Of a stretch of 64,000 nt of DNA, positions 43,156-56,107 are shown one piece after another (positions within the stretch are counted from its first letter, which is position 1; each line of letters begins with the position of its first letter). The notes under the pieces were generated by a model. That model had not been told where the DNA came from. It searched no databases and saw only the letters and a program-made list of their open reading frames with translations. Made by a program: the position numbers and the translations under genes. The stretch is taken from assembly GCF_000763385.1 (NCBI RefSeq), contig NZ_JQFA01000002.1, positions 372,001-436,000 of the forward strand. Reading direction: 5' to 3'. The stretch comes from Leptolyngbya sp. KIOST-1 (GTDB taxonomy: Bacteria; Cyanobacteriota; Cyanobacteriia; Phormidesmidales; Phormidesmidaceae).

Positions 43156-45219
43156 CTAGGGACAGCCCTGGGGTGGTTTATTCCCCACCGCTGACCCCAG
43201 CGAGTAAAAACGCTGGCCCGCCCGCTGGTAAAGGTCGGCGAGACGGCCGCCATCGGTGGGAAAGGTTGCTCCCCCCAGGTGGAGAGCCCGGCTGCGATCG
43301 CCCCCGGGGCTGCCGCTGGTTGCCGCCACCGCCAGCCCCGTCTCCAGGGCCGGCTGCAGCTGCGCCTGGGCGCCGGCCCATTCGGTGTCGAGCAGAGCGA
43401 CGACAATTTCCGCCTCCCCCCAGCGGGCGATCGCGTCGCCGGGGCGCAGTTGGCCCGACAGCGTCTGTCCCAGGGCCACCAGCAGGGCATTGGCCTGGGG
43501 TCGGGGAGCGGTGACTTGAACCCGAACCAGGCTGAGGGATTGCCCGTAGCGCTGGGCCAGCTGCAGCAGCAAGCCCAGTTCAATAGTGCCCTTCTGGCGG
43601 TTGGCCAGACCAGTGAGCGGGTCGGTACCGGCCAGGGTTTGCCGCAGCCGACTGCACTCTAAGCGTTGCAGCAAGCGGTTGATCAGCTCTGGTGCCAGAA
43701 TGGGCTTGGGCAGATAGTCAGCGGCACCGGCCTGGTAGATCTGGTAAATGGTGGCAGGCTCCCGACAGGCGGTGAGAAACACTATCGGCAGCGCCTGCCA
43801 GCGATCGCTCTGGCGCAGCTGGTGGCACAGGTCCAGCCCACTCAGGTGGGGCATGTCGAGGTCGAGCAGCACCAGGTCGGGGGGGCTCGCGTCCAGATGG
43901 GACCAGACTTGACGGGGGTCCTCCAGGGGCACGACCTCCAGGCCCCAGGCCGGCAGCAGGCCCGCTAGCTGGGCCAGGATGGCGGGGTCGTCATCGACGG
44001 CCAGCACCTGAGCGATGGCGGGGGCTGGCCCTGACATGCGATCGCCCCCCGTGTCCTGCCGTTCAGCCGATGGAGCTTCCCGCCTCGACGCCCTCGACGC
44101 CCTCGACGCATTTATGTCGGGAACCTCCGGTGCAGACTCCCCCCGCAGCTGCTGCCCCAGCTGCTCGACCAGGGCGCAAAAGGTGGCAGCATCAACCCGA
44201 TCGGGCTGCTCCAGCCAGTCTTCCAGCTGTCGGGCCAGGTGCGAACCGGCCACAAACCCAAACATGCCCAGGGATCCAGCCAGCTTGTGGGCAGCGGTGC
44301 GGGCGGCCGTCTGCATCACCTCGGGCAAGTGGTTGGTGGTAAGGGCCGCGGCCGCCTGCTGCAAAACGCCCAACCGCTCCTCAAAGGCAGGGCGAAAGCG
44401 GTCTAGAGAGGCGATCGCCGCGGCCCGGGCCGCCTCCGCCCGAGCCGTCTCGCCGAGATCCACCCTTTCAGATCCAGGGCAGAGGGCGGCCGCGGCAGGG
44501 AGGTCAGCGCCCCCTTTTCCCTCAGGGGCAGCCCCCCCGGTCTCCCCCGGCGATGGCCGCAGGCGGTAGCCCATGCCGTAGATGTTTTCAATGAAGTCGT
44601 CGCCGCCGGCCTGCTTGAGTTTGCGACGCAGTCGCTTAATGTGGGTGCGAATGGTTTCTTCCCCGGGGGACTCGTCAGCATTCCACAGCCGCTCCAGCAG
44701 CACCGGATTGCTGAAGATGCGGTCTGGATAGCGCAAAAAGAGCTCCAGCAGGCCGTACTCCTTGGGGGAGAGCACCACCGCTCGCTCAGCCACGGTCACC
44801 TGCCCCGCCTGGGGATCGAGCTGGATCTGCCCCCAGCGCAGGCTGCTGCGGCTGACCTCGGGGGGGCGACGCAGCAGGGCCCGGATGCGGGCGGTCAGCT
44901 CGGTCAGGGTGTAGGGTTTGACCAGGTAGTCATCGGCCCCGGCGTCGAGGCCCAGCACTTTATCGGTGCTGCTGCTGCGCCCGGTCAGCAGCAAAATTGG
45001 GCCGCCGTAGCCCGTCTGGCGCAGCCGCTGACACAGCGAAACCCCATCGAGACCGGGCAGATCGATGTCGAGCACAATCAGGTCGTAGGCGATCGCCCTG
45101 GCGTACTCCCAGCCCATCGGGCCGTCGGTCGCCGCATCGACGACGTAATTCTGGCGGGTCAAATCATCGATCAGCCGTCCCAGCAGCAGATCGTCGTCAT
45201 CAACCAAAAGCAATTTCAT
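43156..45219 (-). CDS. Multi-domain regulator: REC - OmpR-type DNA-binding - Hpt - REC - degenerate GGDEF
   Basis: The 687-residue protein has, in order: a receiver with Asp51 (1-115), a winged-helix DNA-binding domain (125-230, SPKEYGLLELFLRYPDRIF, IRTHIKRLRRKLK, IYGMGYRL), a low-complexity linker, an Hpt domain with His311 (HKLAGSLGMFG; about 265-360), a second receiver with Asp453 (about 400-515) and a GGDEF-like domain (about 520-687) whose motif is WGEAE at 600-604, so it cannot be a cyclase. It can be phosphorylated at two receivers and one histidine and can bind DNA, making it the likely hub of the pathway. It is divergent from the first giant kinase. Confidence 0.95.
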   Translation of the reverse strand: MKLLLVDDDDLLLGRLIDDLTRQNYVVDAATDGPMGWEYARAIAYDLIVLDIDLPGLDGVSLCQRLRQTGYGGPILLLTGRSSSTDKVLGLDAGADDYLVKPYTLTELTARIRALLRRPPEVSRSSLRWGQIQLDPQAGQVTVAERAVVLSPKEYGLLELFLRYPDRIFSNPVLLERLWNADESPGEETIRTHIKRLRRKLKQAGGDDFIENIYGMGYRLRPSPGETGGAAPEGKGGADLPAAAALCPGSERVDLGETARAEAARAAAIASLDRFRPAFEERLGVLQQAAAALTTNHLPEVMQTAARTAAHKLAGSLGMFGFVAGSHLARQLEDWLEQPDRVDAATFCALVEQLGQQLRGESAPEVPDINASRASRASRREAPSAERQDTGGDRMSGPAPAIAQVLAVDDDPAILAQLAGLLPAWGLEVVPLEDPRQVWSHLDASPPDLVLLDLDMPHLSGLDLCHQLRQSDRWQALPIVFLTACREPATIYQIYQAGAADYLPKPILAPELINRLLQRLECSRLRQTLAGTDPLTGLANRQKGTIELGLLLQLAQRYGQSLSLVRVQVTAPRPQANALLVALGQTLSGQLRPGDAIARWGEAEIVVALLDTEWAGAQAQLQPALETGLAVAATSGSPGGDRSRALHLGGATFPTDGGRLADLYQRAGQRFYSLGSAVGNKPPQGCP

Positions 45220-45460
45220 GGCGGCATCAATCCAGTGAGGCGGCCATGAAATTCAGCCGCAAATCAGGGGCAATGGCCATTGCCCCTGGCCCCACGGTTT
45301 GGCCTGTGACCCTGGTCTTCCGTCCCCATCCTAGCCGTCCTGGTACCAGCGTCCCCGGCTTGGACCTGGACTAGTTTACCCAGGATGGGCCCCAGAATGG
45401 GCAAATCTGGGCTGCGGAGGGAATGTTGGCTACATTAGGTATTGATTTACGCCCTTCGCC
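45220..45460. promoter_or_regulatory. Divergent promoter region of the signalling island
   Basis: The only break between the leftward effector genes and the rightward kinase genes is this 241-bp spacer. It must contain both promoters and is the natural site for autoregulation by the DNA-binding regulator next to it. No operator or core promoter could be singled out by eye. The kinase gene lacks a strong Shine-Dalgarno (TTCGCC before the ATG). Confidence 0.5.
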
Positions 45461-48400
45461 ATGCCGCGCCCCACCCCACCCGATTCCCTCGCCGCTGGCG
45501 TCACGCTGCTGGTTGTAGACGACTCCCTCGAAAATCTTCGGTTTCTGGCCCAGACCCTATCTGAGCAGGGCTACGGCGTGCGCTGTGCCCGCAGCGGGGC
45601 GATGGCGCTGATGGCGGTCAAAACCACCCATCCCGACCTGATCTTGCTTGACATTCGGATGCCGGAAATGGACGGCTACGCTGTCTGTGAGCAGCTCAAG
45701 GCCAACCCCAGCACCGAGGCCATTCCGGTTATCTTTCTCAGCGCCCTCGACGAGGCTCTCGACAAGGTGCGAGCCTTTGCGGTGGGCGGGGCCGACTATA
45801 TTACCAAGCCCTTTCAGGTGGAAGAGCTGCTGGCCCGGGTGACCAACCAGCTCACCATTCGGCAGCTGCAGCAGCAGATGACGGCCCAAAACCAGCAGCT
45901 GCAGCAGGAGATCCGCGATCGCAGCCGGGCCGAGGTCAACCTCAAGCAGGTGACGTCCCGCCTGACCACGCTGATCGAGCACCTGCAGGTGGGAGTCCTG
46001 CTGGAAAACCTGGCCGGACAGGTGTTAATGGTCAACCAGCCCTACTGCCACCTGTTTCGCCTCGACCTGACGCCGACGGCCCTGGTGGGTGCCCCAAGTC
46101 AACCCTTTGGGCAAAGCCTGGGCCTGGGAAGCGACCCGGTGGCCTTTAACCAGCGGATTGAGGCCCTGCGGGGCGCGCAACAGCCGGTGGTGGCCGAGGA
46201 AATTGCCCTCGCCGACGGCCGTACCCTGGAGCGTGACTACGTGCCGCTGATGGGCGATCGCGGCCTGGAGGGCCACCTCTGGCAGTACCGTGACATCACC
46301 GCTCGCAAACAGGCCGAGCAGATCTTGCTGAGCAATTCCCAGGCCCTCAACCGCTTCAGCCAGAGTCTGAAGCAGCTGCATCGGCTCAGCCTGACCCAGT
46401 TTGACAGCTTCGACGCCCTGCTCCACGACTACCTCGACACCGGTTGCCGGGTGCTGGGGTTTAGCGGCGGCATGGTGGGCAAAGCCGAAGGCACCGACTA
46501 CGTGGCCCAGGCCACGGTAGCCAGCCTGTCAGGCCTGGACCCAAACCTGCGCTGTTCCCTCAGCGATACATTTTGCGGTATGGCGATTCAGCAGCAGCGG
46601 ACGGTGACCTTCACCCACATCGGAGCCGACCCCGAGTTGCGCTGCCATCCCCTCTACCGGGCGCTGGGGTTAGAGTCCTACCTGGGTACCCCGATTGTGG
46701 TGGAAGGCGAGGTCTATGGCAGCCTGTCTTTTTTCGATCGGGCTCCCCGCCAGCAGGGGTTTAATCAGCACGAAAAAGAGATCATTGAGCTGATGGCCCA
46801 GAGCATTGGCAAGGTGATTGGCAGCAACCGCCTGGAGCAGCGGCGGCAGCGGGCTAAGGCCGGTCTTCAGCGCAGTGAGGAGCGCTGGCAGCTGGCGATC
46901 CAGAGCAGCAACGCCGGCATCTACGACCTCGACTTTCGCACCCAGGCCGCCTTTTACTCGGAGCGCTACCGGGCGCTGCTGGGCTACAGCGACCCCGCCA
47001 CTGAGCCCGTGGATGCCCCCGACCTGCGCTGGGAGACGCGCATCCACCCCGACGACCGGGAGCGGGTGATGGCGGTACACCACGCCTACCTGATCCAGCG
47101 CACCCTGCCCACCTACGAGGTCGAGTATCGGCTGCGCTGCCGCGACCAGAGCTACAAGTGGGTGGTTTCGCGGGGGCAGGCCCTCTGGAATGGGCAGGGG
47201 CAGCCGATTCGCCTGGTGGAGTCCACCGCCGACATCAGCGAACGGAAGCAGCTCGAAGCCGAACGCAGACAGGCGGAGGTGGCCCTGCGCCAGAGCGAGG
47301 AAAAATTTCGCCAGCTGGCCGAATACATCGACAGCGTCTTCTGGATCTACGACCTCCAGCCCCAGGGGTTTAGCTACGTGTCGCCCGCCTACGAAAGCAT
47401 TTGGGGGCAGGGGCGCGATCGCCTCTACGCCCATCCAGTGGCCTGGCTGACGGCGGTGCATCCTGACGATCGCGATCGGGTCACCCGTCGCCTGCCCCGC
47501 CGCCAGACCCCCGCCGCCCTGGCCTACTTCAGCTACGACGAGGAGTTTCGGCTGGTGCGGCCCCATCGTCCGTCGGCCTGGGTGCGGGTGCGGGCCTTTC
47601 CGATTCGCAACGACCAGGGCGAGGTTTACCGGATTGTGGGGGTGGCCGAAGACCTTACCCAGGTTAAGCGCCAGGAGGAATCGCTGCGGCTGATTGTCGA
47701 GGGCACCGCCGCCAAAACGGGTCGCGAGTTCTTTGAGTCGCTGGTGCGCTACCTGGCCGATATTTTGCAGGTGCGCAACGCCATCGTCACCCAGCGCCTC
47801 CAGGAAAACCCTGGGCGGGTCAGCGCCCTGGCCTTCTGGCAGAACGGCCGCCTGGGCGATCGCGTCGAATACGATTTGGCGGGCACCCCCTGCGAGCGCG
47901 TGGTGGCCGGCGAGGTGGTCTACATCCCCCAGCGCGTCCAGGCCCTATTCCCCGACGACCGAGAGCTAGAGGCCATTCAGGCCACCAGCTTTCTGGGCAT
48001 TCCCCTGGTGGATGCGGCCGGTCAGGTGATCGGCCACCTGGCGGTGATCGACGACAAACCCATGGTCGAAGACCACACTCGGGAGCTGATTTTGCGCATT
48101 TTTGCGGCCCGAGCCGCCGCCGAACTGGAGCGCCAGCAAACCGAAGACGCCCTCCGCCTGGCGCGGGAGAACGCCGACGCCGCCAACCAGGCCAAGAGCA
48201 ACTTTCTGGCCAACATGAGCCATGAGCTGCGCACCCCCCTCAACACGATCATCGGCTTTGCCCAGCTAATTGCCCGCGACTGCCAGCTGGATCCCCAGGC
48301 CCAGGACTACCTGGCCATCATCAGCCGCAGCGGCGAGCATCTGCTGGCCCTGATCAACGACGTGCTGGAGATGTCGAAAATTGAGGCGGGGCAACTCTCG

Positions 48401-49666
48401 CTGCACGTCACCACCTTTGACCTGTCGTACCTGTTGTCCAGCCTGGAGGCGATGCTGACCCTCCAGGCCGAGGCCAAGGGTCTGCGCCTGCGCTTTGACT
48501 GCGACCCGGCGATGCCCACCTACATCGCCACCGACGAAGGCAAACTGCGGCAGGTGCTGATCAACCTGCTGGGCAATGCGATCAAGTTCACCCAGGTGGG
48601 GCAGGTGAAGCTGCGGGTGAGTGCCCTGCAGCCGTTGCCCGTTGCCCTGGCCCCGGCCCACCCCGAGGCCCACGGCGTATTGTCCTTTGTGGTGGCCGAC
48701 ACCGGCCCCGGCATTCCGGCCGAGGACATCCACCGTCTGTACGAGCCGTTTACCCAGAGCACCGCCGGATTGCAGTGCTCCACCTCAGGTCACGACCCTT
48801 CCCACCAGGGCAGCGGCCTGGGGCTGCCCATCAGCCAGCAGTTTGTGCAGCTGATGGGGGGCGAACTCAGCCTCGAAACCAAACTCAACCACGGCTCGAC
48901 CTTCACGTTTGTGCTGCCCGTGCAGCAGTTTGAGCGCTCCCCCGTGTTTTCTGCCCCCAGTGCGGCCCCGATCGCGGGACTGGCCGACGATCAGCCTCCC
49001 TGGCGACTGCTGGTGGTCGAAGATCACCCCGCCAACCGCTACCTGCTGGTGCGGCTGCTGGCCTCGGCCGGGTTTGACGTCCAGACGGCCCCCGATGGCC
49101 ACGCCGCGGTTCGCCAGGCCCAGGCCTGGCGGCCGCACCTGATCTGGATGGATATTCGCATGCCCGGCCTCGACGGCTATGCGGCCACCGATCAAATTCG
49201 AGCCCTGCACCTGGACCCGGAACCGGTGATCATTGCCCTTACCGCCAGTCCCTTTGAGGAGGAGCGCGCTAAAATCTTGGCGGCCGGCTGCGACGACTTT
49301 GTGCGCAAGCCCTTTCAAATGCAGGGGCTGCTGCACAAAATTGCGGCCTACCTGCCGGTCCGCTACCGCTACGGCGATAGCGCTGCCCCTGGGATAGACT
49401 CCCCCGATGCCCCAGAGCCCGCCCAGCCCGAACTGCGGCGGTGGCTGCAAACCATGCCTGCCGACTGGCAGCAGGCCCTGGCCCAGGCCGCGATCGCCGG
49501 TTCCGACGATCGCCTGCTGGAGCTGCTGGGCCAGCTGCACCACGCCCCAGGGGGCATATTGCAAACTCTGCGGGGCTGGGCCAAAAACTTTGAATTCGAT
49601 CGGATCCTTGCCTGCCTACAATCACCGGCCGACGGTCCGTCGCTCCGGACCCCAGGCAATCCATAG
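45461..49666 (+). CDS. Giant hybrid histidine kinase: REC-PAS-GAF-PAS-PAS-GAF-HisKA-HATPase-REC
   Basis: The 1401-residue protein begins with a receiver (14-130; Asp64, Lys116) and a coiled coil. PAS (about 170-285), GAF (310-455), two PAS (475-600, 615-745) and a second GAF-like sensor (750-890) follow. HisKA has the H-box MSHELRTPLN with His921. The ATPase has the N-box LINLLGNAIKFT, G1 ADTGPGIP and G2 GSGLGLPISQQF (about 1025-1155). A second receiver (1180-1300, Asp1231) and a helical tail ending NFEFDRILACLQ close it. No chromophore cysteine typical of bilin binding was recognised. It should autophosphorylate and pass phosphate to a receiver. Confidence 0.94.
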   Translation: MPRPTPPDSLAAGVTLLVVDDSLENLRFLAQTLSEQGYGVRCARSGAMALMAVKTTHPDLILLDIRMPEMDGYAVCEQLKANPSTEAIPVIFLSALDEALDKVRAFAVGGADYITKPFQVEELLARVTNQLTIRQLQQQMTAQNQQLQQEIRDRSRAEVNLKQVTSRLTTLIEHLQVGVLLENLAGQVLMVNQPYCHLFRLDLTPTALVGAPSQPFGQSLGLGSDPVAFNQRIEALRGAQQPVVAEEIALADGRTLERDYVPLMGDRGLEGHLWQYRDITARKQAEQILLSNSQALNRFSQSLKQLHRLSLTQFDSFDALLHDYLDTGCRVLGFSGGMVGKAEGTDYVAQATVASLSGLDPNLRCSLSDTFCGMAIQQQRTVTFTHIGADPELRCHPLYRALGLESYLGTPIVVEGEVYGSLSFFDRAPRQQGFNQHEKEIIELMAQSIGKVIGSNRLEQRRQRAKAGLQRSEERWQLAIQSSNAGIYDLDFRTQAAFYSERYRALLGYSDPATEPVDAPDLRWETRIHPDDRERVMAVHHAYLIQRTLPTYEVEYRLRCRDQSYKWVVSRGQALWNGQGQPIRLVESTADISERKQLEAERRQAEVALRQSEEKFRQLAEYIDSVFWIYDLQPQGFSYVSPAYESIWGQGRDRLYAHPVAWLTAVHPDDRDRVTRRLPRRQTPAALAYFSYDEEFRLVRPHRPSAWVRVRAFPIRNDQGEVYRIVGVAEDLTQVKRQEESLRLIVEGTAAKTGREFFESLVRYLADILQVRNAIVTQRLQENPGRVSALAFWQNGRLGDRVEYDLAGTPCERVVAGEVVYIPQRVQALFPDDRELEAIQATSFLGIPLVDAAGQVIGHLAVIDDKPMVEDHTRELILRIFAARAAAELERQQTEDALRLARENADAANQAKSNFLANMSHELRTPLNTIIGFAQLIARDCQLDPQAQDYLAIISRSGEHLLALINDVLEMSKIEAGQLSLHVTTFDLSYLLSSLEAMLTLQAEAKGLRLRFDCDPAMPTYIATDEGKLRQVLINLLGNAIKFTQVGQVKLRVSALQPLPVALAPAHPEAHGVLSFVVADTGPGIPAEDIHRLYEPFTQSTAGLQCSTSGHDPSHQGSGLGLPISQQFVQLMGGELSLETKLNHGSTFTFVLPVQQFERSPVFSAPSAAPIAGLADDQPPWRLLVVEDHPANRYLLVRLLASAGFDVQTAPDGHAAVRQAQAWRPHLIWMDIRMPGLDGYAATDQIRALHLDPEPVIIALTASPFEEERAKILAAGCDDFVRKPFQMQGLLHKIAAYLPVRYRYGDSAAPGIDSPDAPEPAQPELRRWLQTMPADWQQALAQAAIAGSDDRLLELLGQLHHAPGGILQTLRGWAKNFEFDRILACLQSPADGPSLRTPGNP

Positions 49667-49744
49667 ACTGTTAAGCACGGCTGGCGGCCAGGCAGCGACC
49701 CAAAATCGGGAGACAATCATGTTAGGCAGAGACAGGAGACAACC

Positions 49745-50962
49745 ATGAAATCTCCCCACGACAGGCCCCAAGACGGGCCCCAGGACGGAATTGTCAAGGG
49801 CGACATTCTGATCGTGGACGATACCCCCGACAACCTGCGGCTGCTGTCGGCGATGCTGGGCCGGCACCAGCTGGGGGTGCGCAAGGCCCTGACCGGCCAG
49901 TGGGCGATCGCAGCGGCCCAGATCGCCCCCCCGGACCTGATCCTGCTCGACATCAAAATGCCTGAGATGAGCGGTTATGAGGTGTGCGAGCGGCTCAAGG
50001 CCGACCCCACTACCCGGGCCATTCCGATTATCTTTATCAGCGCCCTCGACGACGCCATCGACAAGGTCAAGGCCTTTGCCGCGGGCGGGGCCGACTACAT
50101 CACCAAGCCCTTTCAGGAGGCCGAAGTGCTGGCCCGCATTGCCCACCAGCTGGAGCTGCGGCGGCTCCAGGGGCAGCTGGTGGCCCAAAACGAAGAGCTG
50201 GTGCGCTCTAACCGTGAGCTGGAGCAGTTTGCCTCGGTGGTTTCCCACGATCTGCAGCAGCCCCTGCAGAGTATTTTGGGCTACACCAAGCTGATTGGCC
50301 TGGTCTGTCCGGAGGTGCGGCAGTCGGCGGCCCAGCCCTACCTGGAAAATATCGTAGAGGCCAGCGATCGGATGCAGCAGATGATCCAGGACTGGCTGGC
50401 CTACGCCCAGGCGGGGCAGGTCCAGCCCCTGCTGACCCCCATCGACAGCAACGCCCTGCTCGATCAGGTGGTGCTCAACCTCAAGGCCGCCCTCACCGAC
50501 ACCGGGGCCACGCTGACCTACGGCGACCTGCCCAGGGTAATGGGTAACGAGGTCCAGCTGATGCAGCTGTTTCAAAACCTGATCAGCAACGCCCTCAAAT
50601 TTGCTAGGCCCGACACCCAACCAGAAGTCTCTGTTTCGGTCGTGCCCCAGCCCCAGGGCTGGCGGTTTGGCATTCACGACAACGGCATCGGCATTTCGGC
50701 CGAGCACCGGGGGCAGATTTTTGAGGCCTTCCACCGCCTCCACGACGCCCAGTCCTACCCCGGCAGCGGCATTGGCCTGGCCACCTGCCAAAAAATTGTC
50801 GAGCACCACGGGGGGCGAATTTGGGTCGAGTCGGAGCTGGGCCAGGGCAGCACCTTCTACGTTACGCTGCCCGCCGCCCTGGAGGAAGCCGAGGACGGTG
50901 AGGCCATGCCCCCGGGTTCCCCTGACCCAAGTTCCGCTAGCTCAGTTCCCCCCGCCCACTGA
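49745..50962 (+). CDS. REC-histidine kinase (phytochrome-type HisKA)
   Basis: The 405-residue protein has a receiver (17-135; Asp69, ILLDIKMPEM), a linker helix (LVAQNEELVRSNRELEQFASVVSHDLQQPLQSILGY) with His168 in the SHDLQQPL H-box typical of phytochrome/KaiC-associated kinases, and a complete ATPase (about 270-385, GIHDNGIGI, SGIGLATCQKIVEHHGG). A REC-kinase of this order lets phosphorylation by another kinase control its activity. The ATG at 49745 has AGGAG nearby. It lies 78 bases after the first giant kinase and 32 bases before the second, so they form one operon. Confidence 0.94.
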   Translation: MKSPHDRPQDGPQDGIVKGDILIVDDTPDNLRLLSAMLGRHQLGVRKALTGQWAIAAAQIAPPDLILLDIKMPEMSGYEVCERLKADPTTRAIPIIFISALDDAIDKVKAFAAGGADYITKPFQEAEVLARIAHQLELRRLQGQLVAQNEELVRSNRELEQFASVVSHDLQQPLQSILGYTKLIGLVCPEVRQSAAQPYLENIVEASDRMQQMIQDWLAYAQAGQVQPLLTPIDSNALLDQVVLNLKAALTDTGATLTYGDLPRVMGNEVQLMQLFQNLISNALKFARPDTQPEVSVSVVPQPQGWRFGIHDNGIGISAEHRGQIFEAFHRLHDAQSYPGSGIGLATCQKIVEHHGGRIWVESELGQGSTFYVTLPAALEEAEDGEAMPPGSPDPSSASSVPPAH

Positions 50963-50994
50963 CAGCTGCCCCAGCCCCCACGCCCAGGTTTGCC

Positions 50995-55011
<4,017 letters not shown>

Positions 55012-55065
55012 TACTGGCTAGTACTTGACCAACCTGATTGTGACAGGCTCCAACCGTCTAACGGT

Positions 55066-55146
55066 GCAGGGTACACGGTGTACGGTTTAAGGGCTAAGGT
55101 ATACGGTTCCAGGCCAGCCGTGTACCGCATACCGTGATCCGTAAAC
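55066..55146. repeat. GTGTACGGT-rich intergenic repeat
   Basis: Variants of GTGTACGGT / GTATACGGTT and their reverse (CCGTGTACCGCATACCGTG) recur in the spacer after the last kinase. It is a low-complexity, partly inverted repeat with no coding frame and may form the transcript end. Confidence 0.5.
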
Positions 55147-55164
55147 CCCACTGCCCCGCCACCT

Positions 55165-56040
55165 TTAGCTTGATTTACTGCGGTTGGTCAGCACCACCCC
55201 CGCAATCACCAGACTGCCCCCCAGCAGCAGGGACGAGGTGGGTATTTCCTGCAAAACCACCGCCGCCAGAACAATTGCGAACACCGGCACCAGGTTAATA
55301 AACACCCCGGCCCGGGCTGGCCCCAGCTGTTTGAGACCGTCGTAGTACCAGCTGAACCCCACCGCCGAGCCCAAAATACCCAGGTAGAGCAGCCCCGCCC
55401 AGGTGGTCACAGAAGCGGTGGCGATCGCCCCCAGCAGGTCATCCCCTAGGGCCGGTCCCAGCAGCAGCAGCGCCCCGGTGCCGCAGGCGTAGGTGGTGGC
55501 GGCGAAGGGAGGCAGTTCGGCCATCACCGCCTTGCCCAGCAGGGTATAGCTCATCCAGCTGACCACGCAACCCAGCATGAACACCTCTCCCAGGCCCCCA
55601 TCGCCGCGCAGCAGCCTGAGCGGATCGCCGTCGCTGATCACGACCCCGGCGCCGACCAGCGACAGGGCAATGCCGATGAGCTGGAGGCGGCGGAGGCGAT
55701 CTTTAAACACCACTGCGGCCCCCAGGGCGATCGCCACCGGGTTGAGGGCAATGATCAGCGCCGCCCGGCCCGCCTCCACGGTCCTCAAGCCGGAGAAGAA
55801 AAACACGTTGTAGGCAAAAATACCCGTCAGCCCCAGCAGCGCGATCGGCAGCCACAGGCGCCGGGGCGGCCAGGGCAGCGCCCCCTCCACGGCATGGGTC
55901 AACAGTAACAGGGCCACAGATGCGATCGCAAAGCGGCAGAACGCCGCCGCAAAGGGCCCCATCTCCTGCACCACCAGCCGCCCGGCAATGAAGGTACCGC
56001 CCCAGAACAGCATGGTGGCGAGGAGTTTGAGGTAGGTCAT
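55165..56040 (-). CDS. EamA/DMT-family transporter
   Basis: The 291-residue protein has ten hydrophobic helices in two EamA repeats (about 5-135 and 150-285), with LLATMLFWGGTFIAGRLVVQEMGPFAAAFCRFAIASVALLLLTH at the start and LYLGILGSAVGFSWYYDGLKQLGPARAGVFINLVPVFAIVLAAVVLQE in the second half. Members export amino acids, purines or other metabolites. No neighbour points to a substrate. It is convergent with the kinase operon. Confidence 0.93.
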   Translation of the reverse strand: MTYLKLLATMLFWGGTFIAGRLVVQEMGPFAAAFCRFAIASVALLLLTHAVEGALPWPPRRLWLPIALLGLTGIFAYNVFFFSGLRTVEAGRAALIIALNPVAIALGAAVVFKDRLRRLQLIGIALSLVGAGVVISDGDPLRLLRGDGGLGEVFMLGCVVSWMSYTLLGKAVMAELPPFAATTYACGTGALLLLGPALGDDLLGAIATASVTTWAGLLYLGILGSAVGFSWYYDGLKQLGPARAGVFINLVPVFAIVLAAVVLQEIPTSSLLLGGSLVIAGVVLTNRSKSS

Positions 56041-56107
56041 CCTAGAGGAAGATCCCAGCGGAGGTACAGTGACGCCAGGCGATCGCCCCGACCTGCCGAT
56101 CGCCCGC

